Assembly (NCBI GenBank): GCA_041640715.1
Contig: JBEPZU010000011.1
Span: 1 to 31,970 of the forward strand
Source: DSFO01 sp041640715
Lineage (GTDB): Archaea > Thermoproteota > Thermoprotei > Gearchaeales > Gearchaeaceae
Direction: 5' to 3'
DNA length: 31,970 nucleotides
Part shown: positions 24,318-31,970 of the stretch, in pieces
Layout: each line of letters starts with the position of its first letter
Position numbering within the stretch: the stretch's first letter is position 1
The notes under the pieces: generated by a model
The model's input: the letters and a program-made list of their open reading frames with translations, nothing else
Databases searched by the model: none
Told to the model about the DNA's origin: nothing
Made by a program: the position numbers and the translations under genes

Positions 24318-24890
24318 CTATATTCCAATCACTCCTTTGACTCCTTTTGCAAACATTTCCACTCCGAATCCGATTAAGAATAAACCTAACAGTCTGCTAA
24401 CGAATTCTATGTACTCGAGTTTAATTTTAGGCATGAGCCATACCAAAGCTATGAAAACAGCGGCTACTGCAGCAAAAGCTAATACTAAGGCTAGTATTGT
24501 TTGAAATAAGCCGATCTCATAAACCTTTATGGTTAGAAAAGATAAAGTTGCAGGGCCTGTTAGCAAAGGGGTCGCTATTACGGATATCAAAGCCTTAGCT
24601 TCCGTAGATCTACTTACTTTTTCTTCATAAGCTAGCGTCATATTCAATCCCAGAATAATTATAACCATTCCTCCAGCTACTCTGAATGAATCCAATGAAA
24701 TCCTGAAAATATCGAATATGACTTGTCCTATGAATATAAAAGAGAAAGCTATAATGAAAGCTAAAATCACAGCTCTAATCGCTATAACTCTTACATTATA
24801 ATTTCTTTCGTATGCAATGAACAGTACTGGTAAACTGGCCAGAGGATTGAGTAAGAAAAATAACTGTACAGTTGTATCGAAGGGGATCAT
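24318..24890 (-). CDS. MarC family integral membrane protein
   Basis: 190 residues with six membrane segments, as usual for MarC. Signs: FFLLNPLASLPVLFIAYERN at the start, FRVAGGMVIIILGLNM in the middle, IATPLLTGPATLSF, and FLIGFGVEMFAKGVKGV at the end. Despite the name (multiple antibiotic resistance), a transport substrate is not established for the family. The minus-strand ATG at 24890 follows a short AT-rich upstream region. Confidence 0.9.
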   Translation of the reverse strand: MIPFDTTVQLFFLLNPLASLPVLFIAYERNYNVRVIAIRAVILAFIIAFSFIFIGQVIFDIFRISLDSFRVAGGMVIIILGLNMTLAYEEKVSRSTEAKALISVIATPLLTGPATLSFLTIKVYEIGLFQTILALVLAFAAVAAVFIALVWLMPKIKLEYIEFVSRLLGLFLIGFGVEMFAKGVKGVIGI

Positions 24891-25374
24891 GATTAAAGTA
24901 TGTGCATTTCTATGATAAATTTATACCGCTACTATCCAGAAGACATCTTCGACAAAGTTATACCTATATCTTAAGGAAGCTCGTTTGAAACATGACCTTT
25001 CAAAATTCCTTAGTCTACTGTCTCGAATAAAAAGCATAAAAATAATATTAAATGTTGAGCTATGCTGATATTTGCGCACCTTTCTTGCAAATTATAGGCA
25101 TTGACATTCCTCACTCATTCAGAAAGTTTAGATCATGTTAAAGCACGTGTGAAGTTCTCAATATTTTCGGTAGGTTATCCTAGCTTTTAGGTTAGTTTTT
25201 CCTCGATGAATTCATGGATCCTCAAATTTATCTTTGCTTATTTTCGAGATCAAAGAACCTAAAGTTTCCAGAAAATTTGCAAAGTATCATTAAAATGTAT
25301 GAACGAAATCCGCTTTTTTTCTAGTTAGATCTAAACATGAAATAATTTTAATATGCTTGTATAATTTTCATGTA
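24891..25374. other. 484-base gap, possibly a degraded plus-strand gene
   Basis: No intact gene. Plus-strand pieces look protein-like in different frames: MINLYRYYPEDIFDK from ATG 24912, then with a frame change LKEARLKHDLSKFLSLLSR to 25068, and FFLDEFMDPQIYLCLFSR from 25196 to 25323. They could be parts of one decayed gene, but I recognise no family and AT-rich chance openness is possible. Just before lysE lies the 10-bp palindrome TTAGATCTAA (25325-25334), and a TATA-like AATTTTAATATG (about 25344-25355). Confidence 0.35.
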
Positions 25375-25989
25375 ATGTCGCTAGATTTGGTCTCGAGTCT
25401 AGCGATAGGGCTTTTGTATGGTTTCTCTTTAGCTGCCCCTCCAGGCCCTATGAATGCTCTAATAGCTAGTAGATCTCTCTCGTCTTATAGAAATGGTTTC
25501 CTTACAGGACTTGGAGCTATGACAGCTGATTTCTTGTTCATGCTTTTAACTTATGCCGTGTATGGATTTATTCTCAATTTGCCCTTGGAACCTGTTTATT
25601 TCCTAGGAGGGACATATATGGTAATTTTAGCTATTTTGATATTAAGATCCAAGGTAGAAGATAGAAGAGAAAATAGGGATCCTATAGGTTCTCTTATATC
25701 CTTCTTATCAGCATTAACATTAGGCTTGACGAATCCCTATCAAATATTGTGGTGGCTCACAGCTGGTCTTTCTTTCATGGCTATTTTTGGCTTGATTTCA
25801 ATCCTAGGTCTTTTCTTAGCTATAGCGATATGGATATCCTTATTCCCTTTACTGATAATCCAAGGATACAGATACGGTAAAGGAATAACTGTCTTGATCG
25901 TGAAAGCCTTTTCAGTAGGCACTTTATTGATCTTCGCTATTTTGATATTTTATAACGGTTTCTCTGCGTTGTTAGGATTTAATCGTTAG
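25375..25989 (+). CDS. LysE/RhtB-type amino acid exporter
   Basis: About 204 residues from ATG 25375; a TTG at 25357 is a weaker start. About six membrane segments. The family motif APPGPMNALIASRSLSSYRNGFLTGLGAMTADF lies in the first 65 residues, and LGLTNPYQILWWLT follows in the middle, as in LysE proteins. It would export amino acids or similar small solutes. Fifteen bases separate it from the aminotransferase gene, so the two are probably co-transcribed, linking export to amino acid metabolism. Confidence 0.85.
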   Translation: MSLDLVSSLAIGLLYGFSLAAPPGPMNALIASRSLSSYRNGFLTGLGAMTADFLFMLLTYAVYGFILNLPLEPVYFLGGTYMVILAILILRSKVEDRRENRDPIGSLISFLSALTLGLTNPYQILWWLTAGLSFMAIFGLISILGLFLAIAIWISLFPLLIIQGYRYGKGITVLIVKAFSVGTLLIFAILIFYNGFSALLGFNR

Positions 25990-26004
25990 AAGAAATATTA
26001 TGTT

Positions 26005-27174
26005 ATGATTTCTATGAGGGTCGATAGCATAATCCCTAGCCCCACTATGTGGATCCAAGATATTGCAGCAGAACTAAGGAAAAGAGGAAGAAGTTATTAT
26101 AGCTTACACGTAGGTCAGCCAGGAATAACTCCTCCTAGTGAATTAATCAAGATGTTCTCTGATATCATTAAAGAAAGAACTTCAGATATTTCTTTATATT
26201 CATATACCTCTCCTAGAGGAATCCCTGAACTTAGAGAAGCGATAGCTGAAGATTTAAAAGAGCTTGGTAGATATGAACCGAATGGGCTTAAGGAAATCGT
26301 ATTGACGAGCGGAGGGATAGAAGGAATATTAACGAGCATATTTGCTTTAACGGATCAAGGAGAACCAGTGGGAATTATAGTCCCTGCATATTTCCACTTT
26401 TATTCAATACTCAAATTGCTGGGCAACAAAATAGTAGAGCTGAATACCTATCCAAGCTTATCTATAGATCAAGATTCTTTGATCGATTTATTCTCCAAAG
26501 TCAAAGTTGTGATCATAGCCAATCCAGATAATCCTACAGGTAGAACGTTGAACAAGGAAGAAGCTAAATTATTAGCTGATTTGGCGAGGGACAAAAAAGT
26601 GTATTTGATCCACGATATCGCTTATTATACTCTTTATTATGAGGCTTCTAGAGAATGGCCTGAGAATTACTGTTGGGAATATTGCGTAACCGTAGGCACT
26701 TTCAGCAAAGATCCAGGTATACCAGGATGGAGGTTAGGCTTTGTGGTGGCAAGAGAAGAGATAGCCAATGCCGTTGCCCATGCTAGAGAAGCCACAAGTT
26801 ATAATGCTCCTCTTCCTACCCAGATTTTGATCCTCGAATATTTAAAGGGAAAATATAGAAATGCGTTTTTGCCTAAGGTTCTAGAAGAATATAAAGCTAG
26901 AAGGGATGCATTAGCTAAGGCTTTAGAAGAAAATTTACCTGATGTTAGCTTCAAGAAGCCTGGGGCTGGAATATTCATCTATGGAGATTTCTCTAAATAT
27001 CTAAAGAGCAACGCTGAAGATTTCGTTAAAAAAATAGCCCTTGAAGAAGGAGTATTGACGATTCCTGGGAATTTATTCGGTAATGGAGGAAATAAGTGGA
27101 TTAGATTGAGTTTTGCATGGGAGACCGCGGATAAGCTCAAGGAAGCTGTAGAGATAATGGCTTCTAGGTTTTAA
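26005..27174 (+). CDS. PLP-dependent class I/II aminotransferase
   Basis: 389 residues, the standard fold-type I length. Visible: LHVGQPGITPP and YTSPRGIPELREAIA at the N-side, NPDNPTG (Asn contacting the cofactor), Asp of HDIAYY, the Schiff-base Lys235 in TFSKDPGIPGWRLGF, and the substrate-carboxylate Arg in KWIRLSFAW. Transfers amino groups between an amino acid and a 2-oxo acid; close families act on aspartate, alanine or 2-aminoadipate, and the substrate cannot be fixed by eye. ATG 26005 or 26014 may be the start. Probably one operon with the exporter gene upstream. Confidence 0.92.
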   Translation: MISMRVDSIIPSPTMWIQDIAAELRKRGRSYYSLHVGQPGITPPSELIKMFSDIIKERTSDISLYSYTSPRGIPELREAIAEDLKELGRYEPNGLKEIVLTSGGIEGILTSIFALTDQGEPVGIIVPAYFHFYSILKLLGNKIVELNTYPSLSIDQDSLIDLFSKVKVVIIANPDNPTGRTLNKEEAKLLADLARDKKVYLIHDIAYYTLYYEASREWPENYCWEYCVTVGTFSKDPGIPGWRLGFVVAREEIANAVAHAREATSYNAPLPTQILILEYLKGKYRNAFLPKVLEEYKARRDALAKALEENLPDVSFKKPGAGIFIYGDFSKYLKSNAEDFVKKIALEEGVLTIPGNLFGNGGNKWIRLSFAWETADKLKEAVEIMASRF

Positions 27175-27413
27175 TATTTTCATTAAAGCTTAAAGATTTT
27201 CAAAAAATATTGAATAAAAAAGTTAATTTAATATAAAATCAAACAATTAAAGATGAGAGAATTAATTCTGATATTCTTAAATATTAATAAATTTTGCAGA
27301 TATTAAAGAAATAATTCAAGAGCGAATTTCTTTGAATATTTAAAAGCTTCATGGGTATTTTTGATTTTGAAGAAACAGAAAAATATTTTTAGTCTTACGT
27401 AGAATATGTTTAA

Positions 27414-28487
27414 ATGACTCAAGAAGATCTCGTAATATATGGTTTATTAGTCATACTAGGAGCGATCCTCTTAGGCCCGCTTTTGTCCAAAAAAATCGAA
27501 GAAAATTTAATACCTTTCTTTTTAGTCATGGGCGCATTGGCAGCGACGATAACTAACAGTTGGAGTTTAGAGCTCATCGAAGAGGGATTATTAACTCCTG
27601 TATCCCTCCATGGAACTCCCATAGGCATCTTTCAAGTCGTGTTGATAGCAGGAATATTCTTCGTTAAATACGGTGCTAAATTGGAAATATACGTAGGGAA
27701 ATTAATAGCTAGATTTTCCGTAGCTTTGATATTTTCTTTGTTAATATTTACATTAAGCCTAGCTTCGAGCGTAATTTCAGTCATAGTAGCATCGGTTATC
27801 TTGGCTGAAATAGCTTCATTGATGAAGATTAGAAGAGATCAACTTATCAAAGTATTAATAGCTGGAGCTTATGCTCTAGGTGCAGGTGCAGCCTTAACTC
27901 CTGTAGGAGAACCTTTATCGACAATAGCAATAGCGAAGTTATCAAAACCTCCGTATAATGCTGATTTCTTATTCTTATTTTGGTTGCTTTGGGAATTTGT
28001 AATACCTATAACCATCATTTTCTCGTTATACTCCTATTATGTTCTTAGTAGAAGCAAGACTGTTGATTTAAAAGATGCTGAAGTTGTCCACGTAAAATAT
28101 CCTTCGTATAGAGATGCAATAACTAGGGCTATTAACGTTTACTTATTCATATTTGCTCTCGTAATCTTAGGCCATTCGATGGGCCCTATCGTGGATAGAT
28201 TCATAGTAGGTCTGAGTTCAGAGTTGCTATATATATTAGGTTCGATATCTGCAGCTGTAGACAACGCTACATTGGCCGCTGCGATCATCTCACCTGAACT
28301 AGAGCTTGAACAAATAAAGTCTTTCTTGGTCTCATTAATAATAGCTGGAGGTTTTCTAATACCAGGAAACATACCTAACATAATCATAGCCCTAAGACAT
28401 AACATAACGTTCAAAGAATGGATGAAGATAGCGCTACCTATAGGCTTGCCAGTTTTCTTCGGTGCATTCTTCTTTTTATTTGTGTAG
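27414..28487 (+). CDS. DUF1646 family membrane transporter
   Basis: 357 residues with about ten membrane segments, arranged as two similar halves: GAGAALTPVGEPLSTIAIAK after the first and GGFLIPGNIPNIIIAL after the second. These re-entrant, Pro/Gly-rich stretches are those of the ion-transporter (IT) superfamily; DUF1646 members are considered putative cation transporters. A conserved-looking acidic pair occurs in the second half (ISAAVDNATLAAAI). Own promoter in the 239-base AT-rich gap upstream. Ion not determined. Confidence 0.75.
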   Translation: MTQEDLVIYGLLVILGAILLGPLLSKKIEENLIPFFLVMGALAATITNSWSLELIEEGLLTPVSLHGTPIGIFQVVLIAGIFFVKYGAKLEIYVGKLIARFSVALIFSLLIFTLSLASSVISVIVASVILAEIASLMKIRRDQLIKVLIAGAYALGAGAALTPVGEPLSTIAIAKLSKPPYNADFLFLFWLLWEFVIPITIIFSLYSYYVLSRSKTVDLKDAEVVHVKYPSYRDAITRAINVYLFIFALVILGHSMGPIVDRFIVGLSSELLYILGSISAAVDNATLAAAIISPELELEQIKSFLVSLIIAGGFLIPGNIPNIIIALRHNITFKEWMKIALPIGLPVFFGAFFFLFV

Positions 28488-28605
28488 CGTTATTTAAGAG
28501 ATTTTTTTAAATAATGTGCTTGCAGACATTATAATAAGATTCTACTGTTTTCTGTATTTTCTTATATAATAGCGAATTACTTATCATGTTTATAAACAAA
28601 AATAT

Positions 28606-28669
28606 GTAACAGTAAACTTTAATTTTAAGAATTATAAAAAAGTAGCAGTAAACTTTATAAATTTAAGAA
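28606..28669 (+). promoter_or_regulatory. acs promoter with a tandem near-exact repeat
   Basis: GTAACAGTAAACTTTAATTTTAAG (split here at 28606) recurs 36 bases later as GTAGCAGTAAACTTTATAAA plus TTTAAGAA (28642-28669). The second copy contains the TATA box (TTTATAAATTT, 28654-28664), about 30 bases before the acs ATG, so the CAGTAAACTTTA core of both copies could be operator sites or a duplicated BRE/TATA giving two promoters. AAGGAGAG at 28668-28675 could serve as ribosome binding site if transcription starts upstream. Confidence 0.55.
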
Positions 28670-28690
28670 GGAGAGAGAAATATATTAGCT

Positions 28691-30709
28691 ATGGGCGAAG
28701 TGACTTTCTTAGGCGAAGCTCTTCCATTTGATGAAAAAATTGAGTTGGAGAATTGGAAGCACAGACATGTAAGCGTGGAGACCTATATGGCGTATCATAA
28801 AGCAACTGTTAGAGATTTAGAAAAATATTGGGAATCGATCGCTAAGGAGCTTGAATGGTTTTCTCACTGGGAAAGAGTTCTTTCAAAGGGAGAATATCCT
28901 CATGTTTATATTTGGTTCAAGGGAGGCAAGATCAATCTTTCATATTTGTGCCTAGATAGACATGTAAAAGGTTGGAGGAAAAATAAGCTTGCAATAATTT
29001 GGGAAGGAGAACCTGTAGATGAAAGAGGAAATCCTAGAGAAATCAGAAAATTCTCCTACCAAGATCTTTGGAAGCTGACCAATAAGATAGCATACATTTT
29101 AACTAGCAAGTTCGGACTTAAAAGAGGAGATAAGATTGCGCTTTATCTACCCATGATTCCTGAATTACCTCTTTTCATGCTCGCGGCCGCAAGATTAGGT
29201 ATAATCTTCACTGTAATTTTCAGCGGCTTTACTGCGGAAAATCTAGCGAATAGAATGAACGATTTAGGTGCTACTCTTCTAGTAACAGCGGATGGTTTCT
29301 ATAGAAGGGGTAGAATAGTAAGACTTAAGGATATAGCAGACGAGGCAATAAAGATGACACCGTCAATTAAGGATGTAATCGTGGTCAAAAGATTGGGATT
29401 GGATGTAACAATAGTTAAGGAAAGAGATCATTGGTTAGATGATCTATTGAAAGATGTTCCAGAGAACGTTTACGTTGAACCTGAGAAATTAGAGAGCGAA
29501 ACTCCTCTATATGTTTTATATACCTCTGGAACTACAGGTAAGCCTAAGGGAATAATTCACGATAATGGAGGTTATGCAGTCCTTCTTCATGCTACGATGA
29601 AACAAGTGTTCGATATAAGGGATGATGATGTATATTATTGTACTGCAGACATAGGTTGGGTGACGGGACATAGTTATATTGTCTTTGGGCCTTTGATGGA
29701 AGGAACAACCGTTGTAATGTATGAAGGTGCTCCTGATTATCCTGAACCAGACAGATTTTGGGCTATAATCGAAAGATATGGGGTAAACGTATTCTACACA
29801 ACTCCTACAGCTGTTAGAGCTTTAATGAGATATGGAGATCATTATGTATACAAACATGACTTATCTTCTTTGAGGCTAATACACAGCGTAGGAGAACCTA
29901 TCAATCCAGCTGCATGGAGATGGCTATTTGAAGTTGTAGGAAAGAAAAAATGTCCTGTAGGTTCTACGTGGTGGATGACTGAGACAGGAGGGATTTTGAT
30001 TAGCCATGCTCCTGGCTTAATGTTGGTTCCTTTAAAACAAGGAACAAACGGTCCTCCTCTACCTGGAATTGATGCAGAGGTCGTAGATGATGAAGGAAAA
30101 CCAGTGCCTCCTGGCAAGAGAGGATTTTTAATTATAAAGAATCCTTATCCAGGAATGCCAGGACCTCCTACAGGTATGTGGGGCGATCCTGAAAGGTATG
30201 CGAAGGTATATTTTGAGCGCTTTAATTATTTCTTTACATCAGACTACGCTATCAAGGACAAAGACGGTTATATTTGGGTTGCGGGAAGAGCAGATGAAGT
30301 ACTTAAGGTAGCTGGCCACAGAATTGGCACTTATGAACTAGAATCTGTTTTAGTTTCTCATAAAGCAGTTTCTGAAGCGGCAGTAGTAGGCGTTCCTGAT
30401 CCAGTAAAAGGCGAAGTTCCAATTGCGTATGTAGTGTTAAAGCAAGGATTTGAGGCTAATGAAAAGCTCGCTGAGGAGCTTAAAATTTGGGTGAGAGAAA
30501 AACACGGACCTATTTCGGTTCCAGCGAGTGTTTTCTTTGTCGGTAAGCTTCCAAAGACTAGAAGCGGTAAGATCATGAGGAGATTAATCAAAGCTGTGGC
30601 CACAAAAGCTTCCTTAGGAGACATCACTACGCTTGAAGATGAAGCAGCAGTCGAAGAAGTCAAAGAAGCCTACGAAGAATTCATTAAAGCCTTAGAGAAG
30701 AGTAAGTAA
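28691..30709 (+). CDS. acs: acetyl-CoA synthetase (AMP-forming)
   Basis: 672 residues, the full length of this enzyme. Converts acetate, ATP and CoA to acetyl-CoA, AMP and PPi via acetyl-AMP. The adenylation motif YTSGTTGKPKG is at about 277, then DIGWVTGHSYIVFGPL (the acetyl-CoA-synthetase signature with the pocket Trp), WWMTETGG, the hinge ADEVLKVAGHRIGTYELE, and the catalytic, acetylatable Lys in TRSGKIMRR near 625. The C-terminus has an acidic tail. The ATG is well placed after the TATA box and a purine-rich AAGGAGAG. Single gene with its own repeated promoter; a propionyl-CoA synthetase is the main alternative. Confidence 0.93.
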   Translation: MGEVTFLGEALPFDEKIELENWKHRHVSVETYMAYHKATVRDLEKYWESIAKELEWFSHWERVLSKGEYPHVYIWFKGGKINLSYLCLDRHVKGWRKNKLAIIWEGEPVDERGNPREIRKFSYQDLWKLTNKIAYILTSKFGLKRGDKIALYLPMIPELPLFMLAAARLGIIFTVIFSGFTAENLANRMNDLGATLLVTADGFYRRGRIVRLKDIADEAIKMTPSIKDVIVVKRLGLDVTIVKERDHWLDDLLKDVPENVYVEPEKLESETPLYVLYTSGTTGKPKGIIHDNGGYAVLLHATMKQVFDIRDDDVYYCTADIGWVTGHSYIVFGPLMEGTTVVMYEGAPDYPEPDRFWAIIERYGVNVFYTTPTAVRALMRYGDHYVYKHDLSSLRLIHSVGEPINPAAWRWLFEVVGKKKCPVGSTWWMTETGGILISHAPGLMLVPLKQGTNGPPLPGIDAEVVDDEGKPVPPGKRGFLIIKNPYPGMPGPPTGMWGDPERYAKVYFERFNYFFTSDYAIKDKDGYIWVAGRADEVLKVAGHRIGTYELESVLVSHKAVSEAAVVGVPDPVKGEVPIAYVVLKQGFEANEKLAEELKIWVREKHGPISVPASVFFVGKLPKTRSGKIMRRLIKAVATKASLGDITTLEDEAAVEEVKEAYEEFIKALEKSK

Positions 30710-30823
30710 ACTATTTGGTTTTTAGTTTAATAATATTTTAATCATATATCAATCATTTTTCATTCTTATAGAGTTTCTTTTGATATTAACAAGCGGTCTT
30801 CATATTCGGTGATCTTTAGATGA

Positions 30824-31888
30824 TCAAGATTTGTCTATAATTACAAAGTCCCTAATCTTATGCATATAAAGGAAAGAAAGAGATTCAAAAATTCCTAGTA
30901 GAGGCAATATGACTAAGAATTTCCATGCTTTGGCCTTAAATATTCCATAGGTGTAACTCGTTAAATAATACAGAGAACCTGTAAGGCCGATGAATACTAA
31001 CGGGCTATAAGTTGGAAAGATGAACCAAAGAATAACAAGCAAGATGAACATGAAAAACCTTCCTATGAGTCTAAACGTTACTAGGATTATAGTCGTAGGT
31101 TTAGAAAATTTAAGCTCCTTTAATACTCCTTTAAACCATCTAGCTCTTTGTCTCCAAAAATCATTTATACTATTAGGACTTTTTATCGAGACTCTAGTAG
31201 AACTGTGCCATACTTTGTATCCTTTTTTAACAAGCTGTTGAGCTATGCGGAAATCTTCTGCAAGAGAATCTAAGGGAAAAGTTATCTCTTTTAATGCTTC
31301 TCCTTTCAAGATCAATAATTCTCCATGTAAACCAATATAGGGTCTCTTAATCAATCCGGTGAAAAGTCTGAAAAGGAAAAGATCATCCCATAGTCTTATA
31401 TGATCCAGGACATAACTTAATTTGGATTTTCCTTCCCTTGGGACTAAAATTCCGTTTGCTCCTACATAGCCTTTAGCCTCATAGTATTTTATCTCATATA
31501 GGAAAGAATCGTCACAAGGATAGCTATCATCATCTAAGAAACAATACCATGTTCCTTTTTTTACATAATTCCTCCTGAAATATTCCAAGGCTCTTCCTTT
31601 GCATTTTTTTCCTGTAAAGCTTGAAGGGACTACTACTAATTCAACACCATCGATATGCAGGTTGCTTCCTTCATCAACTATAAGCCACATTTTATATTCT
31701 GGAAATTTTCGCTTCAAGATACTGATCGTTTCATTTAGAGCCTGCAAAGTCTTTGAATCTGCTACGGTAGGTATTACGAATTCGACGTTCTTAGCTTTTT
31801 GAAAAGAATATTTAGGATGATAAAGAGAGCCTAAGAGATTTATAAATACCAAAGAACCATATACCAAAAAAGCTAATTCTAAAATCAT
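30824..31888 (-). CDS. membrane glycosyltransferase, family 2 (egghead-like)
   Basis: 354 residues. One membrane segment at the N-terminus (about 2-20), a cytoplasmic GT-A domain, and three to four segments at the C-terminus (about 268-345). Catalytic signs: DDDSYPCDDSF (DxD-type, nucleotide-sugar binding), GLHGELLILKGEAL, the acidic base in SLAEDFRIA, and QRARW (QxxRW, acceptor/processive motif). The order resembles the eukaryotic egghead/BRE-3 mannosyltransferase and cellulose-synthase-like enzymes. Probably transfers a sugar to a lipid-linked or surface glycan. TATA-like ATTTAAATAA (minus, about 31906-31915) lies upstream of the ATG at 31888. Confidence 0.87.
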   Translation of the reverse strand: MILELAFLVYGSLVFINLLGSLYHPKYSFQKAKNVEFVIPTVADSKTLQALNETISILKRKFPEYKMWLIVDEGSNLHIDGVELVVVPSSFTGKKCKGRALEYFRRNYVKKGTWYCFLDDDSYPCDDSFLYEIKYYEAKGYVGANGILVPREGKSKLSYVLDHIRLWDDLFLFRLFTGLIKRPYIGLHGELLILKGEALKEITFPLDSLAEDFRIAQQLVKKGYKVWHSSTRVSIKSPNSINDFWRQRARWFKGVLKELKFSKPTTIILVTFRLIGRFFMFILLVILWFIFPTYSPLVFIGLTGSLYYLTSYTYGIFKAKAWKFLVILPLLGIFESLSFLYMHKIRDFVIIDKS

Positions 31889-31970
31889 GTGTGTATCGTT
31901 CTTTTGATTATTTAAATCCTTTTGGATGTTTTTTAGAAAAATTTAAATACTAGATTAAAAAGCAAATTTA
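31889..31970. promoter_or_regulatory. divergent promoter region at the right edge
   Basis: Contains the TATA box of the glycosyltransferase gene (ATTTAAATAA on the minus strand, near 31906-31915) and a second good BRE/TATA-like AAAAATTTAAATAC on the plus strand (about 31937-31950), which predicts a rightward gene starting just beyond the window. Confidence 0.45.

Overview
The window looks like chromosomal DNA of a hyperthermophilic or thermoacidophilic archaeon of the Thermoproteota (crenarchaeal type). The DNA is AT-rich, Arg is mostly AGA/AGG, and Ile is often ATA. Most first genes have a TATA box about 25-32 bases upstream of the start (leaderless style), while genes inside operons carry Shine-Dalgarno-like GGAG/GAGG tracts. 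Several families are archaeal or crenarchaeal in character: DUF432 with MscS, DUF2258, DUF1646, protoglobin, and short ABC binding proteins with membrane anchors. I cannot name a genus. I see no rRNA, tRNA, CRISPR array or intact insertion sequence.

Layout. 1-5.5 kb: a DUF711 gene and an NAD-kinase-like gene fused to a winged helix (one operon, - strand), a cupin, a short-chain dehydrogenase with a replaced catalytic tetrad, and a pyrroline-5-carboxylate reductase (proC) whose 5' end does not read through. 5.7-11.8 kb: a membrane-anchored unknown protein and a full Dpp/Opp-type peptide ABC transporter (permeases, two ATPases, then the binding protein behind its own promoter). 12.1-16.6 kb: a complete Liv-type branched-chain amino-acid/amide ABC transporter (binding protein, LivH, LivM, LivG, LivF). 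16.6-17.5 kb: a gene graveyard with a broken M24 peptidase and other frame remnants. 17.5-18.9 kb: an MscS channel overlapping a DUF432 gene. 19.0-20.4 kb: a TAXI-type TRAP solute receptor on a Thr/Pro stalk, without TRAP membrane subunits here, followed by a tiny secreted-looking ORF. 20.9-23.6 kb: DUF998 membrane protein, MsrA, protoglobin, and a divergent regulator made of two HxlR domains, a plausible redox/gas-stress cluster. 23.7-28.5 kb: DUF2258 coiled-coil protein, MarC, LysE-type exporter with a class I aminotransferase, and a DUF1646 transporter. 28.7-31.9 kb: AMP-forming acetyl-CoA synthetase behind a repeated promoter element, and a membrane family-2 glycosyltransferase.

How the parts fit. 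The dominant theme is uptake and turnover of peptides and amino acids: two multi-gene importers, ProC, an aminotransferase, an amino-acid exporter family member, and a lost Xaa-Pro-type peptidase. Acetyl-CoA synthetase would feed acetate into central metabolism. Inverted repeats built on the same TTAGT/ACTAA core lie at the proC and dpp promoters, hinting at one shared regulator. Most novel-looking items: the NAD-kinase-like/winged-helix fusion with a degraded GGDG motif, the divergent protoglobin/tandem-HxlR pair, the proC start defect, the M24 pseudogene with two in-frame nonsense codons, and the shared operators.
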